From assembly GCA_015680685.1 (NCBI GenBank), contig MNCI01000900.1:354087-418086 (forward strand): 64,000 bases of DNA. Reading direction: 5' to 3'. This stretch comes from Gnetum montanum. Taxonomy: Eukaryota; Streptophyta; Gnetopsida; Gnetales; Gnetaceae. Below the pieces are notes generated by a model, which saw only the letters and a program-made list of their open reading frames with translations, was not told where the DNA came from and did no database searches. Shown piece by piece: positions 35,900-48,918 of this stretch. Position numbers and translations under genes: made by a program. The first letter of the stretch is position 1; each line of letters opens with the position of its first letter.

Positions 35900-38259
35900 T
35901 GATTGGATTGCAAATTAATAGCCTTTGTAACATTGCATTGTTGCAATTGAGTAGGCAGCTCACCCTACATTGGTGAAGTAGGTGGTAGCTATGCAACTAG
36001 AGGAGGAATGTGTGAAGGGATAGGAGGAGGATAAGGATAGAGGGTAGTGTTCCTTCTTTTATGTAGAGATAGATTTCAATAATAGTCAGAAGGATGGTAG
36101 TAATTTTGTAATTAAGAAACATGATTGGAAGAGTTACATGGAGACATAGGTTGACAAACATGATAACCATATGGATCAGGCTACTAGTAAGGGTATTATT
36201 GCCTTGGCAATGCAAGCACCCATGATTGTGGTTGCTACCATTATTAGTATTGTTTGTATAGTTGTAGTGAAGCTACACTTGGATAATACGGTTGTTGCTA
36301 GTAGAAGTGCCAAATATTACCTTGAGGATAAGGTAACCTTTTGGATGTTTGCCTTTGTGTAAGTCATGGATGTAAGGCATACATCCTAGGCTCTTGAAGA
36401 TGTGACACAACGAGACAACATCCCTTGTGATGTTCATACTGGCAAAAATCACATCCACAATCATCATCTAATTCATTGTTTGCAGCCTCTTCTATTATAG
36501 AAATTTTTCCCTTACCTTTGTAATATGCACATTTAGCTTCTTTGCGCCTCTTGTGCTCATGATCACTACCTTGTTCTCAAGACTCTTCAGCAATTTTGAG
36601 GATAGCTTGAAATTAGCTATCCATGGAGTCTCTTAATTGATCAACCTTGGTCATAAGTTTAGATTGGAATTATTGAAGTGGAAAATATTTTTTATGCATC
36701 CCATTGTTAAATACAGATTCATCCTCATTGTCACAGAATCAAACCTTCCTCCTATGGATGGAAGGATCGTGGTTGTACTTCTCTACACTTTCCCTTTTTC
36801 TGAGTTTGCCCTTCTCTTTAGCTACTTGATCTATTAACATTTGTACCTGATGGGTAGTTAGTTCTAACAATTGTCCTTGGGCATAGACACCGAGGGTTTT
36901 CCTCATTTCATTATGAAGCTCATCTATAATGTGGTGGAGTTGAGTCAATTAAGAATAACCATGGCTATGAAATTTGTGCATCAAGGCATAGTATTGGCCA
37001 ATGGTGGCATCCAAGGGTTCGTGCGCTCCTTGTTTCCACCCTTGAATCTACTTCCTTAAGTTAGAAACTTTGGAGTACATTTGATACTTATCATTGAACA
37101 TTTCAAGCATGGTACTCCATCATCTATTAGATTCTAGTTCTAATGACTAATACCAATTCTTTGCTTATTTGATGAGTGTCCTGAAAAATAACTTTAGTTT
37201 CTATCATTCATTCTTTATGTTTTGCAAGGCACATGCATCTTGAAAAGCTTGAAGATGATTCTACAAATTAGAGTTATATCCTCTTTCAAATAGAGGAATA
37301 TTGTTCATGTTTAACAGTTTGATTCGACTATCTTTCACATGCCTTGTTGGGATTCTAACTACCTCTATGATGTTAAGCATACTTTGGGTAGAAAATAGAG
37401 GCTCATCAAGGCCTTGATCATGATGCCTATGATGCCCTCTACTACCCCTTCATTCATGGTGATGTGCTTCTCTTAGATGTCTACATTCTTGATCTTGATT
37501 ATCTTGATGGTTCCTTTGATTATTGTAGTCCTGTCAATCATTGTGATTACTTCGATCACCTCCATCACAATCTTGCCTTCTATAGTCATGATCAGAGCCA
37601 GAAGAAGAAGAAGATGATGAAGGAGAAGAGGAAGGAGAACTAGCATCATCACAGTGCCTGCTACTACCTCTTCGGTGATCATGACCATGGTCACAATATT
37701 TCTTTTTACTTGCATCCCAGTCTTGACTTGCCCCTCTAGATCCCATTTTGTCATTGGATCCCCTATTACTAGAATCAGGATTGTGAACTATGGAGTGTAG
37801 ATTTTGGTTTTGACCTTCATCATCAAAGTTAAAGAGAGGAGCATCATTGAGTGGAAGATCCCTACTAGCTTGTTGGTACAATAGGAATAGAGAATCGTTA
37901 AGTCCTTTTCCCTTTGAAAGTTCATAGCGTTGCTCTAGCTATCGATCTCATAGGTGTTGTGCTTCGGCGGGATGATAATCCCTAACATTGAAATCTTCCA
38001 CAATATATTCCCCATGGTGGTCTTAAAGACCACATCATGTAAGAGTTTGATAAAGCATTGTAGGAGTAGCATGATCAGGCAGCAACACAATGTTGCCCTC
38101 CATATCATGCCACCGTAGCTATTCATCTTGGTGTAAGATGAAGGTGAAGTTCAGCACATACTCATTAGGATGAGTATATGTAATTCAGTACTATTGAGGC
38201 TTTGATGGATGAGTGTTATTAGGCTTGGGTGAAGAAGTGCTCTTATGAGAAGAAGACAT
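35900..38259 (-). pseudogene. gag: E3 gag, degenerate
   Basis: The start at 38259 (MSSSHKSTSSPK) matches E1. The same FTFILHQDE stretch follows near 38110, then the serine/aspartate-rich linker (37880-37470), the capsid with TQLHHIIDELHNEMRKTL and VYAQGQLLEL (36948-36739), and a zinc knuckle near 36430 reading CDFCQYEHHKGCC. A Pro/Tyr-rich tail leads to the protease. Stops and frameshifts are common. Confidence 0.8.
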
Positions 38260-38399
38260 TATCAATTGGTGAAACAAAAATGATAGTGTGCTCTGAGAAT
38301 TTGATGTAGTAATTATAAAACAAGATATGACTCTTAGGTTCATTCCAACTATTTAAATACTTTTACTAAATCCTAGATAGCACACAAAACAACAAAAAG

Positions 38400-38419
38400 G
38401 TCCCTAGCAATAATGCCAA
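38400..38419 (-). promoter_or_regulatory. E3 primer binding site
   Basis: On the minus strand TTGGCATTATTGCTAGGGAC follows the LTR directly. It is a decayed Asp-tRNA site. Confidence 0.65.
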
Positions 38420-39236
38420 TGATAAGTGTTGAGGTACCCCTATGCCCAACCATATGAATCACTAAGGTGTTATGCTTGATCCGATCAAATTCTATGAACC
38501 TATAGTTATCTCATACACTAGTTCCTCTATGAAGTGAAATGGTGTTGAGAATGTTCATTGTCTTCCCAACTACACTTTTGAGGCTCAGGAGTATGGTTTA
38601 AGTGTAACTGANGTTACACTTAAACCATACTCCTGAGCCTCAAAAGTGTAGTTGGGAAGACAATGAACATTCTCAACACCATTTCACTTCATAGAGGAAC
38701 TAGTGTATGAGATAACTATAGGTTCATAGAATTTGATCGGATCAAGCATAACACNCTAGGCGTTCTGGGCTACCAAGTACTATATGAATGCTCAAAGTGG
38801 TCATGCCCATGTTCATTAATTTCTAGAAATAAATTGCTTAATCAAATACATTAAAGTAAATAGTAAGAAAGTAGAATGCATTAAAGAAAATATTATGCTA
38901 TTCTAAATCATGCAAGGATTGTTAAAAGAGTTCATTTCATTCTTGTCACACTGCTGCACTTAGGTACATTAGTACTTGAACAAAGAACCATACACACTTT
39001 AGACTCCTTTTGCGGGCACTTAGAAAATATTTTAGCTTTAGGAAGGAGAAATAGTAAGAGCTTCACTACCTTACTTGAAAACTGAAAAATGAATAATGAA
39101 TTTCCTTGAAAACTGGATCCCAGGTGTAGTATTTATAGACTCAAGGTATATACCTTGACATCAAACATCTGACATCAAATCCACGTGCGATGTCGTGGTT
39201 CCAATGTCGCATAGCCGTCATCATACCCATTCATCA
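38420..39236 (-). repeat. LTR shared by E3 and E5, containing an inverted duplication
   Basis: TGATAAGTGTTGAGGTACCCC at the low end and TTCATCA at 39236. A primer site and gag start adjoin its low side, and a polypurine tract adjoins its high side. It therefore serves as 5' LTR of E3 and 3' LTR of E5. U3 motifs GACATC (39157, 39171), GATGTC (39189) and AATGTC (39203) are followed on the minus strand by TATAAATA (39130-39137). Confidence 0.85.
38467..38754. other. Perfect 142-bp inverted repeat around an N: probable assembly artefact
   Basis: 38467-38608 is repeated base for base in reverse complement at 38613-38754. A single N lies in the 4-bp centre (38612) and another N directly after the second arm (38755). 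No sister LTR has this duplication. Confidence 0.85.
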
Positions 39237-39242
39237 CCCCAT
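39237..39242 (-). promoter_or_regulatory. E5 polypurine tract
   Basis: The minus strand reads GATCATGGGG directly before TGATGAATGGG of the LTR, and GGATGAGTTT lies about 20 bp upstream as in E1 and E2. Confidence 0.65.
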
Positions 39243-39499
39243 GATCAACTAAAAACTCATCCTTGAGTAAAAGAAAAGGAGGATATATCTTTTTATAAAT
39301 TTATGGGGTTACAAATATTTTAACATTATGACACATATATACATGACTAACTCTACTAGGAATGCTACATTGTGGATCAATTGGTGTTACAAAATTTTTA
39401 TCTGAGGCATGATTAACAAATATGACAAAAAAACAAAATAAAACAAAGTAAAATAAGCATGATGTAGTCTTCTTCATGTTCCTAGTAATGGTGGCTCTT

Positions 39500-42275
39500 C
39501 CATTAGCTTCTTCTCCTTATCATTAGGTTTTTGGAATTAATACCTGCTTAGCACAAATTCAAGTTATTCTTCTTCTGACTTGTGGTTATGTAACATCCAT
39601 GTGAATTTTGTGATGTTGGCTAGAGTTGGTACTTCCCAAGGACATGGTAGTTGTGAAAACATTTTTTTTCGTTGATGTATCATGTCAAAAATTGCATTTT
39701 TCTTCTTCAAATGATTTGACCACTTTCTTTAGTTCTTGGTAATCATTCATCCTTATGGATAGGTTTGTTGCTACATTCTTCCAGTCTTGGTAGCTAGCTT
39801 TGACTAGGAGTTTTGAGTTTTCTATATGATGTTTTTGTTGTGCATATTTTCTACCTACAAATGTTTTATATCTATTGAGTAAAATGTAACCATTTTCTGC
39901 TCTAGTTTGTTCTAGGCCTACCTACTATCAATATGACTAAGTTAGCATATATGAGGTTTACTAATTCCATGTATTCTATCAAGTCCTCAATCTACAGGTC
40001 TTTATTCTTTATTTCAGCTTGATGTATGTGGGTAAGGGTGTCTAGGAAGGGCTACCAATAGAGTGTTTGTGTTGTAATGGAATTGATTCTAGTTTGGCCA
40101 TCTAGATATAATTTTCATTGATTTTCTTATACATGTACACTTGATCTTTGAAATGTTCTTTCATCCATTTATGTTTCTTAACCTTATTTTGCAACATGTT
40201 GATCTCAATTATTGATTTTTGTCACACAACATGGACTTCTTCCATTAATAAGATTCTTTTTTCTTAGGCTAATTAGATGTCAAGATTAACTTATGCAAAT
40301 TGCTCTCTTAATTGATGAATTCTTTCTTCTAGAACATTATTTTTCTTTTCTATGTCTATCAGCATCATGTTTTCAGCAATGATTCTCTTATTTTCCTCTT
40401 CTAATGTGGTTAGAGCTTTGACATGGACGTATGTTTAGGCATTTTCCACTAAAGCATTCCATAGTACCTTCTCCTTTTCCATCTCCATTTGCATGTATTT
40501 GGTCATTATTTGATCAATTTTTTCACTTCTAAATTATTCTAACTAGTCAAGCACAATGTGTCATGTAGGGTCTTGTCTTTCTACTCTTAATGTGGCTAAT
40601 TCTTTTTATACCCTCTACACTACACTTTCAGTATGTTACATCCTAGTTTTTGTCATGATCATCTTATCCTTTGTTGAAATTAGTTCAAACTAGACTATAG
40701 TAATATCATTAGGGATATCAAAGAAATTTTCTATAACTTGTCCTATTTGCAGTAGTCTTTTTAGTACATCTTCATTATTTTCAAGGGTCATTGATGTTCT
40801 AGCTATAGTTTTCACATCTTTACTCTAGTAATATCAACAAGTGACACAACAAAAACATTAAAGGATTCTTTGATATGGTTTGTTATGACCTCTGCTAGTC
40901 TTGATACATCTTGATGTTTCATCATTTCAACTATGGCTCCTTCTCTAGTTTCTAACATTACTTGGAAAGATGTAGCATTTCCGAACAGAATTTTGGGTCC
41001 AATCTTCATCTTCTTCTACTTGAAAAGAGACTTGACTACTCATGATTCTTATTGACATAGTAGGCTTATTGGAATTTTCTCACACTCTATACATACTTGA
41101 GACTTCTTAGCTTCCCCAAATTATGATTTCAACTATCTATTGCAAGTGATTCATTGAGGGTCTGTAATCATGTTATGTGGGTGGAGCACTTTGTCTTGGT
41201 CTATTTGTAGCTAGTGCTTACCCACTAAGTCTCTCTTGTTCCATTCTTGTAGCTAGGATGTTTTCTATTGGTGTAGATCTTACTACTTCCTCAATGCTTG
41301 TTGGTTTCTCAAATTGGTCCTTCTTTGGTGGCACTAGTTTAGAAATTTCAGCATATGAGACATTCTACATTTTATGGATAACATCATTATTATAGTTAAA
41401 AATTCCTTCTTTTCAACAAAATATTCTAATGGGACAAGAAAATAGCAAAGTAGGTTTCCCTATATTCTTCTTCTCAAATTGACTTTGTATCTCCAAAAAT
41501 AGTATATGGGTAATATTGACTTGGAATTTTTCCATCAAGATGGTGCTTCCTTTAGTGTCATAGGTGGAGATGCGTTTAAGTTATTTTTTTGGAAATATGT
41601 GGTATCTCCAAATCTTGAAATAAATCTTCTCAACCATGGACAATTTACTATACTCCTTCTTAATGATTCCATAGGCCCTCTATAGCCATATGCTCCTTGC
41701 ATTAGTGTTGGAACTTGTAGATATTTTAGCTATATTTTCTCTGACATTTGGAGTATTCAATGCCTTTACTATTACTTCCATTGAGTAAAGCATTGTGATT
41801 GCCTCAACTTTCATATTAGCATCATCTTATTTATTCTTTCAAAATTGATAAGCTTCCTCTAAGTATCATTTACCATTTCTTGAAATGTTGGATCACAAAG
41901 AAGAAGTTTGTAGCTATTCATGGACTTCAATAGGCACAAAATCCATAAATGGTTCAAAATTTAACTTCAATAGGATAGTAAACATAATGGACTTCTCTTG
42001 AATTTCATGCAAACACACATTTGAAAGTATGAGGTGCTATCCCTACTATAGAGAAGGTAGTTCATCAGCTTCTGCCTATGTAGATTTCCCTGTCATAGGT
42101 GTGTATTGATGAATGCTATAAAAATGGGCCTCTTGCTCCATAGGTGAAGTTTGTTCTCTAGCTTGTCCTCTACCTCTTCCTCTGGGTCTTTTCCCCCTTG
42201 GTTGTAATAATCCTTTTGCTTCAGGTCTTTTGGGAGATATATGTAATCATGAAGAATTTTAAGATTATCCAAATA
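39500..42275 (-). pseudogene. E5 ORF2: homologue of E2 ORF2
   Basis: Same unknown protein as at 15074-17840. Shared landmarks in the same order: the basic RPRGRGRG stretch near 42180 with QEAHFYSIHQ after it, NATSFQV and HQDVSRLAEVITNHIKESF near 40870-40980 (E2: NATSFQVQ and HQDVARAVEVVTDHIKESF), a long Lys/Glu-rich coiled-coil-like part, and IPKT at the end near 39515. Many stops and shifts. The start is set by alignment to E2; the Met codon appears lost. Conservation between two diverged elements supports ORF2 as a real family protein. Confidence 0.65.
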
Positions 42276-42824
42276 ATTAAGAAAAAATTTCTAATGGTTC
42301 ATAACCCTTCCTCAATTTTTTGGATTTTGATCAAAACAATTTATTATTATTGATTTTGATTTTAACTAAGATTGTAGTGTTAGAAATTTTTTTAACTTGG
42401 ATAAAAGTTTTTATAAGAAAAAACCTTACTTGAATAATTTCTAATGACTATAAATAAATCTATCTTGAATGACCTATCAAAATCTTTAATTTCTTATCTA
42501 AAACATGTATGAATGATTATTTGGGAAGAATCATTAGGTTTATTAGCTTATGTTAGGTTTAGAATGTAATCATCTCTTATTGTTCTTATCCTTTCTTTTT
42601 CAGGCATTAGAAAAAATTGATGTAATTCAAAAAAACCATGCATAATACCCTACATCATGACTAAGTTGGTCACTCTATAAGTGAAAGGAAACAAGAATAG
42701 CTCAAATTGGACATGTGGTGAGGAAGATATGGCTCTTTGAAGTTTGGAGGTTAGAGAAACAACAAGAACTCCCTAGGTGTAGAATGAGAGAATGAAAAAC
42801 TTTTCTAACACCTCATGCATATAT

Positions 42825-42910
42825 ATAGATTTTTATATATAATGTATCATAGATACGATAGCACGGTTGTGATATCACAGGGGTTAATATATTGTATCTA
42901 TGATATCACC
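42825..42910 (-). promoter_or_regulatory. E5 internal LTR-like promoter
   Basis: GATATC occurs at about 42902 and 42871, with GATAGC near 42857, 14 bp from the latter. A TATATAAAAA/TATATATA stretch lies at about 42818-42840 downstream on the minus strand. It sits at the same place as the E2 promoter relative to ORF2, about 550 bp upstream. Confidence 0.5.
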
Positions 42911-45029
42911 ATTATAATTTTCAAAATTCTATGAAATTTTTGATGGAAAATTGAAAAAATGAATAGTCTAGAAGGTATAGAGATATTCTAAAGGGTTATG
43001 GATCATAGGTGATGCTTAGAATGTACGAAATTATCATCAAAGTTATGTAAAAGAAGGGCTTTGATTAAGGTAAGTTAATTAAGCATTTTTAGAAGATGGT
43101 TGATCAAAATTTCTAAATGTATGTATGAGTATGAATCTATAGGAAAATAAAAATGATTGGATAACTATTCTAAAGACATAAGATGATATGTAATTGGTGA
43201 TTATCTATAATGTACAAAAATTATATAAGTGAATCCTCCCTAAAGCTAGCTCCTATCCTTATTGCCCTTGTATAACCACACCTATAAGTAACTGTAGTTA
43301 CTCTAAGGAGTTGAATGTAAATCATACCTATCTTCCAAAACACACATATGGGTATTGACTTAATAAGAAAATAATACTATATTATACAAAACCATCAAAT
43401 TACAATTATATATAATATTGAGATGAACTGATAGTAGCAAGGATTGTAGAGAATGGGGTGTGAGGTGTTTTACCATAGGCATAATGAATTCTATGTAATG
43501 CATGGTTAAAATAGTCATTAACCTTTCCATACAAGATCTAAACCAATTCCATACTACTTATCAATGACATCACATTGTATCCTTCCAAAAGTAACAATCA
43601 CAAGATTATCATAATTGCAAGAAATATTGATATTTGGTAATGAAGTACAAGGAAGTAATTTATTAACAACATAGTTTATTTTAATGGAGACTTGGACATT
43701 AGACAAAAGAGTAACTTTAGGCATGGGTGACATGTCTTTCTAGTGGAACCTTTAGAAAATTTTATTATATTAATTTATTATTATATTGTTGTATCAACCT
43801 TATCAAAGGACTACCTTTAGGCATGGGTAACATGTCTTTCTAGTGACATGGTAAGGTAGCACTTATTTTAGAACATACTTCCATTTTTCATTAGAACTCA
43901 AGTAAATAATACAACTTAACAACAAGATAATACTTAGAGTAGTAGCCTTAGAAAATCCACAAATCTCCTTGACGTCATACACTTTGCATCCCCACTTGGT
44001 TCTTCACTTTTCTGTCTAGGCATAATGATCATTGGTTTATTTTAGTTTTATTGTGAAAAAAATGTCATTATGTCCGTCATAAGAACCTCTTATTATTGAA
44101 AATGACTAGATGGATGTTATGAATTTATTATATATACAATCAATCCTTTTATGAATTGATAATATAAGGTAAAATTCTCATTGTTTTATTGCAAATTATT
44201 AGAAAAATCAACAAAAATATGTTCATGAGGAATAGTAAAAATCATAAAAGAAGGAGAAATAGGTAAGAATAAAAAAATGTATAAAGAAATTGAAAGATAT
44301 TAAAGAATGAAAAATTATAAGGGATGTGAAAAGTGTAAAATCATATGGAAGATATCAAAGAATATAAAAATTGGTAAATATTAGGAAAAGTCTTGACAAA
44401 AATTATAAACCAAAAAAATTTAAAACAAAAAAGTTAAAATGCAATTCAAATCTTGATTCAAGATACAATACCTCCACCATGACTAAAATCATGGGTGAGT
44501 GTTTGGAAAATGGACTACACATCCCTAGGATCTTACAATCTAGGTTTCTTGTTTATCATCTTTAGCAATTTATATTTTCACATATTATCTGATGTAACAT
44601 TGACGGTGATCAAGTTTTGATAATTTGGAGAGACATATCTTATTGGATTAGATGATCTTATTTTAGAGGATCTAGATATGTTGTCTTGTTTATTTGCAAT
44701 TTAAGATTTTAAGTCTCCATATTCACTATTTGTTGTTGGTGTATGGTCATGGTTTAGGATATCCTTTTGTAAGTTCTTAATTTGGATAATTTTCTTGGAA
44801 TAGGAATTAATAAGTGGGTTGGATGTTTCCATGTATGTTTTTTTTAGTTTTATATTCTCATTTCTTAAATAATTAATGTCTTCTTGTTTAGTGGCCATTG
44901 TTTCTTTTTGTCTACACACTTGTTTTTAAAATTCATTGTGGGCTAGCTTAAGAATCATGTTGGAATTTTGAATTTGTAATCCAAAACTACATCCTTCTTC
45001 ATCATAAGTAATGCATGGAATTATTATTT
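42911..45029 (-). other. E5 block between protease and internal promoter
   Basis: No known protein. The part to about 44100 aligns with E2 18374-19783. A short Lys/Asn-rich helical frame at 44701-44919 (DINYLRNENIKLKK) is unassigned. Confidence 0.45.
43712..43844. repeat. 100-bp-spaced direct duplication
   Basis: CTTTAGGCATGGGTGACATG at about 43715 and CTTTAGGCATGGGTAACATG at 43815, each followed by TCTTTCTAGTG. Confidence 0.8.
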
Positions 45030-45365
45030 TTATATGGCTTCATGCTTATCTTCCTTGAAAATTTCCAAGAATAAGTCTTTCATTCCTAACTTATCATCAA
45101 TTGTGCTAAGCCATGCTCTCCCCATAATGATAGAAAAGTTCCTGTTATCATTCTTTACATAAATCATAAGATAGTTTGCTAGATAAGACCATCCATTGAT
45201 AGTGGTTAGCACATATTCTATTTGTTCCAAAGAAATGGTCACTAATTAATCTACAAGCTCTGGTCTTATGTTGCACTTCTTTAATGGTAGTACATTCCAT
45301 GCCTTGTATGTTTCTTGAGATATCAAGGTAAATCAAGAACTTGAGTCTAGTAGAATTTCCAATAA
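45030..45365 (-). pseudogene. pr: E5 retropepsin, degenerate
   Basis: The active-site zone near 45350 reads LLDSSS followed by a stop where DSGSG is expected. PLKKCNIRPELVD and IIMGRAWLSTIDDKLGM follow as in E1 and E3. The glycine of the catalytic loop is lost. Confidence 0.75.
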
Positions 45366-45699
45366 TTTATAAACAAATCAAAGAACTTTTAGAATCTATT
45401 TTTTATAAATAATTTTTACTTTTATCCAATCTCATATTGTATTAGTTAGCATGATAGTTGTTAGGTTCTTTTCCACTAATGCTAGAAGCACATTACTATC
45501 TTGAGAACTTTATTTAGAAGAAACATGAGTAGATGAAATTTTTGTTCTTTAAACATTTTCTGGACTTATTCTAAAGAAAGTTTGTTTTCTAGATTTACCT
45601 TTGGTGTTTCTAGTATAACCATCTATTTTTATACTATCTACCCTAGTAGCACTTTTCTACATAGGTTGTGTTAGTAGTTCTCTTTGCATGATTGATAGT

Positions 45700-47933
45700 G
45701 GTACTAGTGGTAATAAATTAGGAACTTGATATGAGGGACCTGGTGCTAGTTGGGATATGTAAGAATTAGGATCTATGCATAAGGTTGTGGGTCTATCATA
45801 TTCACGTGGATATTAAGGAGAGGAAGTATAAAGAGAAGTATTTCCAATGGAAATAGAACATTGTATGTAGTATCCATAGGAATCATGTTGTCTATATGGA
45901 TACTACAATCTTGGTGGTGGCATTCTTCATGATTGTAGTTGTTTCCACTACTATTGGTATTGCTCTTGTGATTGCGAATAAGCCTTATTTAGATAGTATG
46001 ATTGCTAGTAGAGATATATGAAATTACCTCATAGATAAAATAATCACCTAGGCATTTATTTCTTGACAAACTTTGGATTAAGTTCATATGTCCTAGACAC
46101 TTGTAAGTGGGCCATGATAGGGCAACATCTCTTAGGATGTTCATGTTGGCACACCTTACATCCTCCATCATCTTCTCAACTTCAATCCATTTCTTCCTCC
46201 ACTGTAGCAAATTTTCCTTTATTTTTGTGGTTTTCATGTCTACTATCTCTTTTCTTCTTCTTGTCCTTTCTTTTGCTAAAAGCTTGTTTGGTCCTTTTCT
46301 CTACTATCTTTAGTGCTGTAGCAAGATTTTCATCCACAATATCCCAAATTTTTTCTTTTTTGTTTACAATATCATTAATTGATTGTTGGCAAGGTAGAGT
46401 GTTCCACTAAATCATATCTTCTAATGTTTCTTCCTCTTGTGATTTGCATATCCTTACATCCCTTTTCTAATTGATGAATCTTGATTATACTCTTTAATTG
46501 ATTCTCTTTTCCATAGCTCTCCTTCCTCATTCACCAATTGGATTATTAGCCTTTGTATCCAATGAGCTGTCATCTAAGATAATCTTCCTTGGGTATATAC
46601 TCCATGGGTTTTTCTTGCTTTGTTCCTTAGCCCATTGGTAATATGATGTAGTTGTTCCCATTGAGGAAATCCATGGCCTAGGTATCTATGCAATAAGGAA
46701 TAATACCTACTCATTACTACATCAAGGGATTCATGTATCCCTTGTTTTCATATTTAGATATTTTTTATTAAATTTGATACTATTAAGTAAGTTCGATACT
46801 CCATATTTACACTGATTCTAATTCTAAGGAATTATACTAGCTCTCTACTTCTTTTATGAGTATTCTAGGAAATAACTTTAATTTCTACCAATCATTCTCT
46901 ATGTTTTGTAGGGCACAAGCATCATGGAAGGTTTGGAGATGGTGTTGTGGATCCATATTATATCTACTTTCAAATTTTAAAATATTTATTTTACTAAGTT
47001 TCTTGATGCAACTATCCCTTACATACCTGGTAGGACTGTACATAGCTTTCCTAATGTTGATGATATTCTGAGTGGCTAACAAAGGTTCTTCATAATATTT
47101 GAGTTCACAAGCACTATTATAGTGATAACCCCTCTGATGCTCATAATGCTCACTTATCTTGTATCTGATCCTTTCCTCCTTTTCATCATGGTCATCTTCC
47201 TCTTCATCAAGATGGCTTCTTTTGGATGCATGTCTTTCTTGATCTCTCCTTATTTTTCCATCATGATTCCTTGGTCTTCGTTCTTTCTTGTCAAAATTTA
47301 TTGATGAATGTGAGGAAGAAGATGAAGGATTTAGAGAATGGTGTTGACTAGTTCTTCTTTTATAACTCTTAGATTTATCTCTTCTAGATTCATTCAATTT
47401 TTTGCAAGAGCTAAATGTAGTTATAATTTAATGGGATCTTCAATGTGAATGACTGGTATTTAGAAATAAGATCCATGAGTCTGATAAAATTTCTTACCTT
47501 GGAACGGAGCATCTTCTTTTTCTTCTAGGACAACTATCTATCATGCCTTCTTCCCTTTGTCTTTTTCATATCTTACCTCCATGATAGCTTCCCTTCTTTC
47601 TTAAGCCTTCATTAGCTAGTATGATCTAGTCATGCTTTTGGTAACCTAATATCCTTCTTGTACATGGTTAAGATTTGACCTCATGAGGGTTGCCTAAAGT
47701 ATTGATAAGGCTAAACATTCCAATGGAAAGAAAATGTTATCTTGTAGGTCTTTCCATCTGAGTTGTTCATCCTAGTGAAAAATTACTATAAAATAAGGAT
47801 AATAAGGATTAGCATTAGCATATGAAATCCTGGTTTACATTGTTGCACTTCAATCTTCTTTATTGTAATCTTTGTCATTACTTTTATTAAAATCAATAGT
47901 AGGTTGATATTTTTCTTTAATTGTAGAAGCCAT
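45700..47933 (-). pseudogene. gag: E5 gag, degenerate
   Basis: Start at 47933 (MASTIKEKYQ) by position, about 145 bp inside the LTR. The linker region 47397-47100 is long, charged and Ser-rich. The capsid start near 46960 has FESRYNMDPQHHLQTFHDACALQNI. The zinc knuckle near 46130-46170 reads CKVCQHEHPKRCC. A Tyr/Pro-rich tail follows. The N-terminal sequence differs from E1 and E3, so that part may have been replaced. Confidence 0.75.
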
Positions 47934-48054
47934 GTTAATTTTTTTTTATGCTTAAGTATGCATGTTTTGAAAAATTATCCTAATCATGTGAGATCTACTT
48001 TTTGATGCTTGATATCATGAACTTTGTAAAATCAGCTAACTAGTAGACATTAAC

Positions 48055-48076
48055 ACATCCTTCAAAATGGAGCCAA
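48055..48076 (-). promoter_or_regulatory. E5 primer binding site, decayed
   Basis: The minus strand reads TTGGCTCCATTTTGAAGGAT directly after the LTR. Confidence 0.5.
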
Positions 48077-48918
48077 TGATAAGCAGTTGGGTATTCCAAC
48101 ACTCAACCATATAAGTCACAAGTATTTACACATTACCATATCATAATCCATGGATGAATAATGTAATTATACTAGTAAGTTAATGTGAAGTTCATGATCA
48201 TTATCTTTCCACTTAGAGTCAACAAGGCACAAATTGTATGATTTAACTCCTAGTAGAATATATGATAAACTAATGTTGAGTGGCTCTTAATAATGCCAAG
48301 TGTAAACATGGTAAAAATGATTGTAAGTTCTAAGTTTAAATATAATAGAAATGTAAAACTATTTTATCCTATGGTGATAAGCATTTATTCCTAGTTTTCA
48401 ATACATGTTGTGGGTTGATGTAATTGTTACTAGGATTACCAAGTAACTTTACTACTGAGTGAATTAATCACTACTAGATTACCAAATAATTACACTTTAT
48501 GCTTGAAACTAATCATACTTATTCCATCTTACTAATAGATATTGGAATAGTAAATGACTTAAGGAATGTAACTAACTTAAAGAAAGTAAACATTATATAA
48601 AAATAAAACTATGCTAAGTGATATGCTGTAATGATGAAGAATAATCTCAATTTTATTATTGCTATGAATTGTATCTAGGAACAAGCCACTTAAATAAAGA
48701 TTCTGTACAACTATAATTCATTACATTCTAGGCATTCACTCTAACTATAACTTGATGAAAAAAACTACAAGAATTTTCCTAAGTGTTTAGAAAAAGTAAT
48801 TATTTTGATGTGATGGTAGATTGGTATTTATAGGTATGACCATGGCCCACTATATCATATTTATGATGATGTATGCAAAACTACAATATCATAAACTCAC
48901 ATAATAACTATTTTATCA
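48077..48918 (-). repeat. E5 5' LTR (about 842 bp)
   Basis: TGATAAGCAGTTGGGTATTCC at the inner end; the outer end is TTTTATCA by alignment. It carries a decayed motif array near 48851-48890. It is one of the most diverged LTRs in the window. Confidence 0.7.

Larger units (their letters stand above)
33110..38419 (-). mobile_element. E3: internal region of an Athila-like Ty3 element, 3' part lost
   Basis: On the minus strand: primer site (38419-38400), gag (38259-~35900), protease (35640-35212), RT (about 34700-33790), RNase H (33742-33482) and the N-terminal zinc part of integrase, which breaks off near 33110. It is the only E-family copy here with RT, so it shows what the autonomous relative looked like. 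Its 5' LTR (38420-39236) is also the 3' LTR of E5. No 3' LTR was found. Confidence 0.8.
38420..48918 (-). mobile_element. E5: Ty3 element with gag, protease and ORF2
   Basis: On the minus strand: 5' LTR (48918-48077), decayed primer site, gag (from 47933), protease (45365-45030), a long non-coding block, internal LTR-like promoter (42910-42825), ORF2 (42275-39500), polypurine tract (39242-39237) and the shared 3' LTR. It has the same plan as E2 plus the protease. RT and integrase are absent. Sequence decay is stronger than in E2. Confidence 0.8.

Noticed and set aside
38467-38754. Inverted repeat as a MITE or hairpin element
   Set aside because: Arms are perfect, the loop is 4 bp with an N, and another N flanks it; this is better explained as an assembly error.
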